Shown: piece after piece, positions 58,755-64,000 of the stretch | How positions within the stretch are numbered: position 1 is the first letter of the stretch | How the letters are laid out: every line of letters starts with the position of its first letter | NCBI GenBank assembly: GCA_029891345.1 | Contig: CM056995.1 | Coordinates: forward strand, 83,577,895 to 83,641,894 | DNA from: Dryococelus australis | Taxonomy: Eukaryota > Arthropoda > Insecta > Phasmatodea > Phasmatidae | Direction of reading: 5' to 3' | Length of the DNA stretch: 64,000 nt | Notes under the pieces: generated by a model | What the model was told of the DNA's origin: nothing | Seen by the model: only the letters and a program-made list of their open reading frames with translations | The model's database searches: none | Program-made: the position numbers and the translations under genes

Positions 58755-58890
58755 GTGTCTGACTGTCAGCTGCTTGTTGAAGAAGGTTCCTTATTGGCTG
58801 GGGCTGCCCACTGACGGGTAGGTTACCAGGCGCTGATTGGCGAACGTCGTTCGAATGTTGCTGGCGAACGACACCATTTTACTGGGGCGT
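58755..58890 (+). repeat. Interspersed repeat F, copy 2
   Basis: Shares GGTTCCTTATTGGCTGGG and CAGGCGCTGATTGGCGAACG with the copy at 7390-7545. Confidence 0.6.
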
Positions 58891-60142
58891 GCTACTCAAT
58901 GCTGCTGTATAAGTGGCTTCAAATAACCTCTGTATATACCTAAGTGCTCTAGGACTAGGGGCAGTGAAACTTGGCAAATATATTTCAAGACAAGTTATAT
59001 GCATTTCAAAACACTGTAGGGTCGTTTACCTAGCTTGATTGGCTGAATTACTTTTGGACACATGTTAACTGTCTGTACACGAATCACGTAGCCTATAATG
59101 CCAAATTCTGAGTGGCTCGGTCAAATTCGAAAACGCCTATATCAAATAGCAACCAATGGCAGTAAACAAACTGCGGTTGAGTGCTTATGGTATCGTAGTC
59201 TAGTCGTGTACTCATATTATTTTCGCGAAAAATCACTAGCTCTAAGACCGCACAGTCCCAATGAGTCGTGATCTCTTGCCTCACAGCTTTCACGAACCAT
59301 TACAGGGTAAATCCGAGCCACTGAGAAGAAATGAAATCCAGCACAAAAAATTACACATCAAGCAACAAAAGGGAGGGAAATGCGAACACGATTTAGCAAG
59401 AAGTTACCCACGCTATTAACGATCAGTTCTTCCCTGTCTGGGAGAACTGAAGCTAGTATGAAACACGGCGGGGAAACTTTATACTTTTGCTTATTTAGGC
59501 CAGCGGCGTGGCTTCCTTCCAAAGGAAAATACGTTGCAGTATAAGAAAGCGCTTAACAAAGACTGGTACTACAATTTTCTGATATATTACAAATACAGTG
59601 CTACAAATGCATATATTTATTCACTGCATTAATAAGTATAAACGTCGCATTGTATCTATGAAATTGGTGTACACGAAGAAACCTTAAAAAGCTACACACA
59701 CTGTTTTTGACTTCAGTACTCCAGAGCAGGGGGAAAAAAAAGGTCAAACTGGAACACATGAAATTAAATACACGCGAAATAAAGCTACCTCTTAAGAGTT
59801 TGGATTTATTAGTATTTTCCCTCAAAACTATTATTTAAAAATCCCCCCGAAGATTTTTAGGATGGCTGATCACAAATAACAACTTTGATAGATAAATTTC
59901 GTAACTTGTTGCCCATTCACTGCCTACCGTATCCCGCAGTTATTCCGGTGCCATACATAGCGGGGATCGCTATGCCATTTCTTTGTACTTCGAAGTTTGA
60001 GTTCGAATTCGGGGCAAACCAAAGATTCTGCCATTTTTTTTTGTCAGTCCAGGTTAGTTTAGTTCATAAGCCGTCCATCGGTTAGCTTTCTGACACAAAA
60101 GTAGGATCGTTAGTAAACCCAACCAAATACGTAAATGAACGT
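58891..60142. other. No gene recognised
   Basis: Short open frames only; no repeat family of this window is present. Confidence 0.4.
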
Positions 60143-61977
60143 ATAGTCCATTCCCCATTGGAAGCAACTCTCTTGGAGCCCTGCTAAATATCTACTTGCA
60201 TGTCCGTTTCGTATCCTTCCTCCAAATGTAAACAAACACTGCCATGTGACTGCCAGGTAGCATGTCAATATCAATGTTTACATGCCATTGTGTGTGTACA
60301 TGTGTTCGTATACTTTCGCTACACCTAAAAATAAACATTGGAATGTGAATTCTACTTTATACCTGACAAACGTGTTGTTTACTGTTTACAGCTTTTCAAG
60401 GAATTCTGTCTTAGGTCTATTTCAAAAACCATTTCGTACGAATATTCACGACTTAGGCCTATAACAGTATTTAGGTCAGCTTTATGACGTTTTAAAAATG
60501 CCTGAATTAACGATAGTTCTTACGGTTACGTTACAGTAACATATTTGTTTTCCACGACATAGCACATTACACGTAAAGCACGTTAGTATTTTGCCGCGAC
60601 TGTGTCAAACACTGTTACAACTGCGGGGTAATGAACTGTAGTATGTAACTTTTCGTTATTGATTGTGTTAGGTTATTTCTTTAAAAGAACGGCCTCAATT
60701 CGGATAACGAAGGAATAGACAATCCAACGAAAAAGCAACATTAAAATCAAGCACGCAACTCGTATCGCTGATTTTTTGTTATAGACACTTAAAATATAGC
60801 GTAACTTTTATTCCACTCATATTTATACGTATTACTACTTACTGTGTATTAGATTTATTGAAATTTATTGGGCCTGGGCTTGGTTATTTGTTGGGATTGG
60901 TGGTAAATCACGTTACACGACTGTGTTTCAAACACCCAGGGCAAAGGTACAACGTTGTGACAAATAAACATACGTGGATGTAAATAAATAACTTCGTCGT
61001 AAAAACAGTTCACATTTACAACGTATAAATAGTTCACATGAAATATTTGGAATCACGCAAACAGAGATCCAGCGTAACTATCGCCAAACAGCCACGCCAC
61101 GCTATTTCACACGCATCGGTTAACGAAACACACCGTAACAGTATATTTATTACTGCCGCGAAAACACAGATTTATCACAACATCGTAACTTGCTTAGGTA
61201 GGTTTAAAAAACACAACGTCTACAAACGCGAAGTGGTAATTTGAAGTACTTTTCGAAGTATAATTTACACTTCGTTTGGTAAAACACCCACACGCCATGT
61301 CATGGCTCGCCACGTCTGCCAACTTCACTTTGTTTCTGCCCCGCCATCATAGCTAAATATATTAAAATAAGTATTCAAACATTAAAATCTCTTTTAAGTT
61401 GTAAATTACAAATTCAAAAATCATTATTTTGCTGTACAATTTTGCCGCGTACTAGCGAAGTGAAACTTCCCGAGTGTGAAAGAGACAAAGACAGAGAGAC
61501 AGAGAGCAACAAATCTCGCTCAGGCAGACAGTTGCTTCAAAATTGCTCTCGCTCGATAAAACAACACCGTACCATTACGGCGTACTCACGATATTTTCCG
61601 CTATTATTTTAAACTGTGAAAATGAGATATGTTGCCATCGGGGCTACCTAAATATTTCAATATGCACCGTTTAATTTTAATTTACAAATAGTATACTAAA
61701 AAAAACTAGGTTAAAATAATATTTTAACTGTGAACTATTTCTTACCGGCCGTTGCCAACACGTCGCTGCTCTCGCTGTTGTTAATTCATATTTAAAAAGA
61801 AACAATTATTACAAGTTACAGAAGATATTAAGGCAAAGTTTCATTTATTCAATAATACAGTACTCTAAAAGTTAACCATAGTGTTATATATTTGTGGAAT
61901 ACAGGTTATTGAAAAAACAGGTTTTTTTCAAAGGTTGATTTTCATGAGTCGCTTCCAATCGGGAATAGACTATATGT
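60143..61977 (+). mobile_element. Candidate 1.8-kb non-coding TIR element related to MITE-3
   Basis: Left TATAGTCCATTCCCCATTGG followed by AAGCAACTC. The complement of the right end is TATAGTCTATTCCCGATTGG followed by AAGCGACTC. The inverted terminus is about 29 bp with a few mismatches. The first bases equal the MITE-3 terminus. The interior has no open frame above 70 codons and no recognisable transposase. Pairing of the two ends over 1.8 kb is inferred; they could instead be two separate MITE remnants. Confidence 0.5.
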
Positions 61978-62186
61978 AGTCATTCCTGCAGCCTTATTCT
62001 TCGAACTTCGAATTTTGAGCTTCGATGATAACATGGGAGAGCCACAATAATTCCGTGAAGTAACAATAGAATATATGATCTATTTACACCTACGTGACAC
62101 CATCTAACCCGTACTAGCAAGCTTTCTACTCAGAAGCACATAGTTTTACCGGAAATTGTGAAGAGTGGTACGGAAAACTAAAACTG

Positions 62187-62430
62187 TGTTCGAATTGGCA
62201 CTTTTAGTTTACTAAAAGGTTACGTGACCAGAATTAGTCGACTAAAATGATTATTACGTATGTGGTATTTTAGTACATAGTTTCTAGTATGTAACGAAAC
62301 ATACTAAAATACTAAATTACCAGATCGTAACCACGATTGAACAAGTGACTGTCGACGGCGTCCGAATTGACCGCTACTAAATACCAAAATACTAGTAGCC
62401 TACATTAACCTGTCAATTCTAACACGGCCC
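62187..62430. mobile_element. Possible MITE with ~15-bp inverted ends
   Basis: Left TGTTCGAATTGGCAC and the complement of the right end (TGTTAGAATTGACAG) match at about 11 of 15. The interior is rich in TACTAAAATACTA words on both strands. Confidence 0.35.
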
Positions 62431-62656
62431 AAGACTTGGTCATGGCGAAGCTTCGAAGTTAACGAACTAGAGCGACACCACCTGACCTGTTTCGAGAAAA
62501 AGCCACGATAGAGTTTACAGAACACATTTTAAAGTACGAATATCATCGACGTTAAGTAAAATTGCATTATATATCGTCATTATTTTTAGGAGGTTGACGA
62601 AATTTTTACCGGTGCTCCTGCAAGACGTGCATGAGACAACTATTACTCTCTTATGT

Positions 62657-63186
62657 CCGGTTGCACCAACATCTTCCCCGATCCAAGATCGAATTATCCT
62701 AGTTCCGAACCAGGATCCAGTTTCATCTTGGTTCCAATGTAAAAGTGTTGTACCGACAAAATTTCATGATTCTGGAGCTCCGATTCGTCGATTTTAGTTC
62801 CAAAGTGAGAGCTCGTAATATATGACCTAATGGAAGTAGGCGTATTTTTCAATGTAGAAAGAACTAGATGTGCGATGTTTTATCTGTTTAAAGTGAATTA
62901 TTGGTGTACGAATTTTACTAAATAATAGTCAAGTCCGTATAATGTTGTTTAATTTCCCAAGAAAACATTCGAACTAGTTCTAACTGCAGGCGTATTTTCA
63001 AACTGCATTTGTCGACGATGGCTGCTGATCTCGGATCGAGATTTCGAGTCGCCAATTTCGGCGGTTCGAAATGAACTTCATCTCGATCTCCAGTCCAGCT
63101 CTTAACTCGAATGGTGCAACAGTTTTCTGTGTCGATCTTAGATCCGATCTCTGATCGAGTTTCGAACCACGATGGTGCAACCGGGA
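62657..63186. mobile_element. ~530-bp MITE with CCGGTTGCACCA ends
   Basis: Left CCGGTTGCACCAACATC and right GATGGTGCAACCGG are inverted. An internal copy (GAATGGTGCAACAG, about 63110) and repeated GATCNNAGATCGA words follow. It is non-coding, and no clear target duplication is seen. Confidence 0.65.
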
Positions 63187-63187
63187 A

Positions 63188-63789
63188 TTAGTGTTGCTTG
63201 TCTAAAATGTTCGTATCCACGTATTCCTCCGAAGTAGACAACGATGTTACATAAACGAAACGAAAATGTGTAGCTATAAACTTCCTGTGGCTTATACAGC
63301 GTAACGTCTTTTGTAAGGTACTGCTTACTGTATGAAAAACTCCAGCGAATAGTAGCTCAATATTACAGCTGTACACAGATAGATGTGACTCATTCTTCCA
63401 TGATCGCAGCCGACAAACCACCGATGAACTCGTAGAATAACAGGGAGCACACAATATCATGAAGTCACAAATTGTATGGTGCAGTATATTTCTTATCTGA
63501 TCCACAAAATAAAATGGGCTGACTTCGTTCGAACACATATCCAGCAAGAGGTACGATTTGCCCGGATGTAAAACTTCAATACATGATTCTTATCAAATGT
63601 AAAATGCGTGTTTATATATTAAAACATGTTAAGGACATTAAATAGTAGGAAATTATTTCCTACTTTTTTTAACATAATACAGCTTCATTCGTCGTGCCAT
63701 GAAATAATGTCCTGAAAAAAGTACCCATGACAAACGTGGAAAATTACTTTACTAAATCCAATAAAATTATTTACTAGAATTTAAAATTT
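63188..63789. other. No gene assigned
   Basis: A 119-codon minus-strand open frame (63188-63547) with several Cys and His residues begins at the MITE edge. I recognise no family and see no promoter for it. Confidence 0.35.
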
Positions 63790-64000
63790 ATATCGTTCTT
63801 TTGCGCGAATCTAAAAATTCGACAAGAATAATACGTTAGGCTACAATTCAAAATAACTGCCCATGTCATTAGAATACCATAAGAAAATTCTCTTCGATTT
63901 TCTTACGGTTAAGCCGTACTTCAATTTAAACTTCCTGAAATAAAACTTGGAGTCAAAAATAGCTAAAAGTTACATCCTTAACGTAGGTAAACTAATTTCG
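63790..64000 (+). repeat. Interspersed repeat I, copy 2 (runs out of the window)
   Basis: Diverged copy of 1240-1470: ATGTCATTAGAATACCAT, GGAGTCAAA and CGTAGGTAAACTAATTTCG. Confidence 0.5.

Overview
This looks like a non-genic, repeat-dense stretch of a large animal nuclear genome, most likely an arthropod and probably an insect. The sequence is AT-rich with many TA, GA and CA microsatellites. It carries tRNA-derived SINEs, several families of short terminal-inverted-repeat elements (MITEs), and TATA-plus-initiator core promoters of the arthropod type. I recognise no exon of a host protein gene, no rRNA gene, no intact tRNA gene and no CRISPR array. The order of insect cannot be fixed from what is here.

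The main object is a decayed Maverick/Polinton element of about 15.0 kb (10255-25231). I delimit it by inverted terminal repeats of about 1.3-1.4 kb (10255-11587 and 23825-25231), AGTAGT...ACTACT ends, and an imperfect 6-bp target-site duplication (TATAAT / AATAAT). Inside it, on the minus strand, is a broken protein-primed type-B DNA polymerase (13376-15443). To its right lies a second set of minus-strand, cysteine-rich, partly broken reading frames (18621-22088). These have TATA boxes followed about 31 nt later by initiator-like motifs. I could not find the usual integrase, packaging ATPase, protease or capsid genes. The Cys-rich set resembles no standard Polinton gene I know and is the best candidate for something undescribed.

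Left flank (1-10254): a possible leftward promoter at the very start, MITEs (one nested inside another), a 771-bp near-palindrome (2950-3720), a divergent pair of small TIR elements (6705-7328), and a tRNA-derived SINE with a duplicated A-box segment (7578-7745).

Right flank (25232-64000): a 31-unit, 36-bp minisatellite that is open on both strands (26665-27787), then repeated copies of three related MITE families, a ~1-kb TIR element rich in CACTGATT motifs (33141-34146), three copies of a ~350-bp interspersed repeat, more SINE-like sequence, short tandem arrays, and a possible 1.8-kb TIR element (60143-61977). MITE-1, MITE-2, MITE-3 and the 1.8-kb element have alignable ends (TAGKCYRTTCRCGRT...), so they were probably moved by one related transposase that is not encoded here.

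Annotated gene content is therefore viral-like or transposon-derived and mostly broken. Functions of the Cys-rich frames are unknown.
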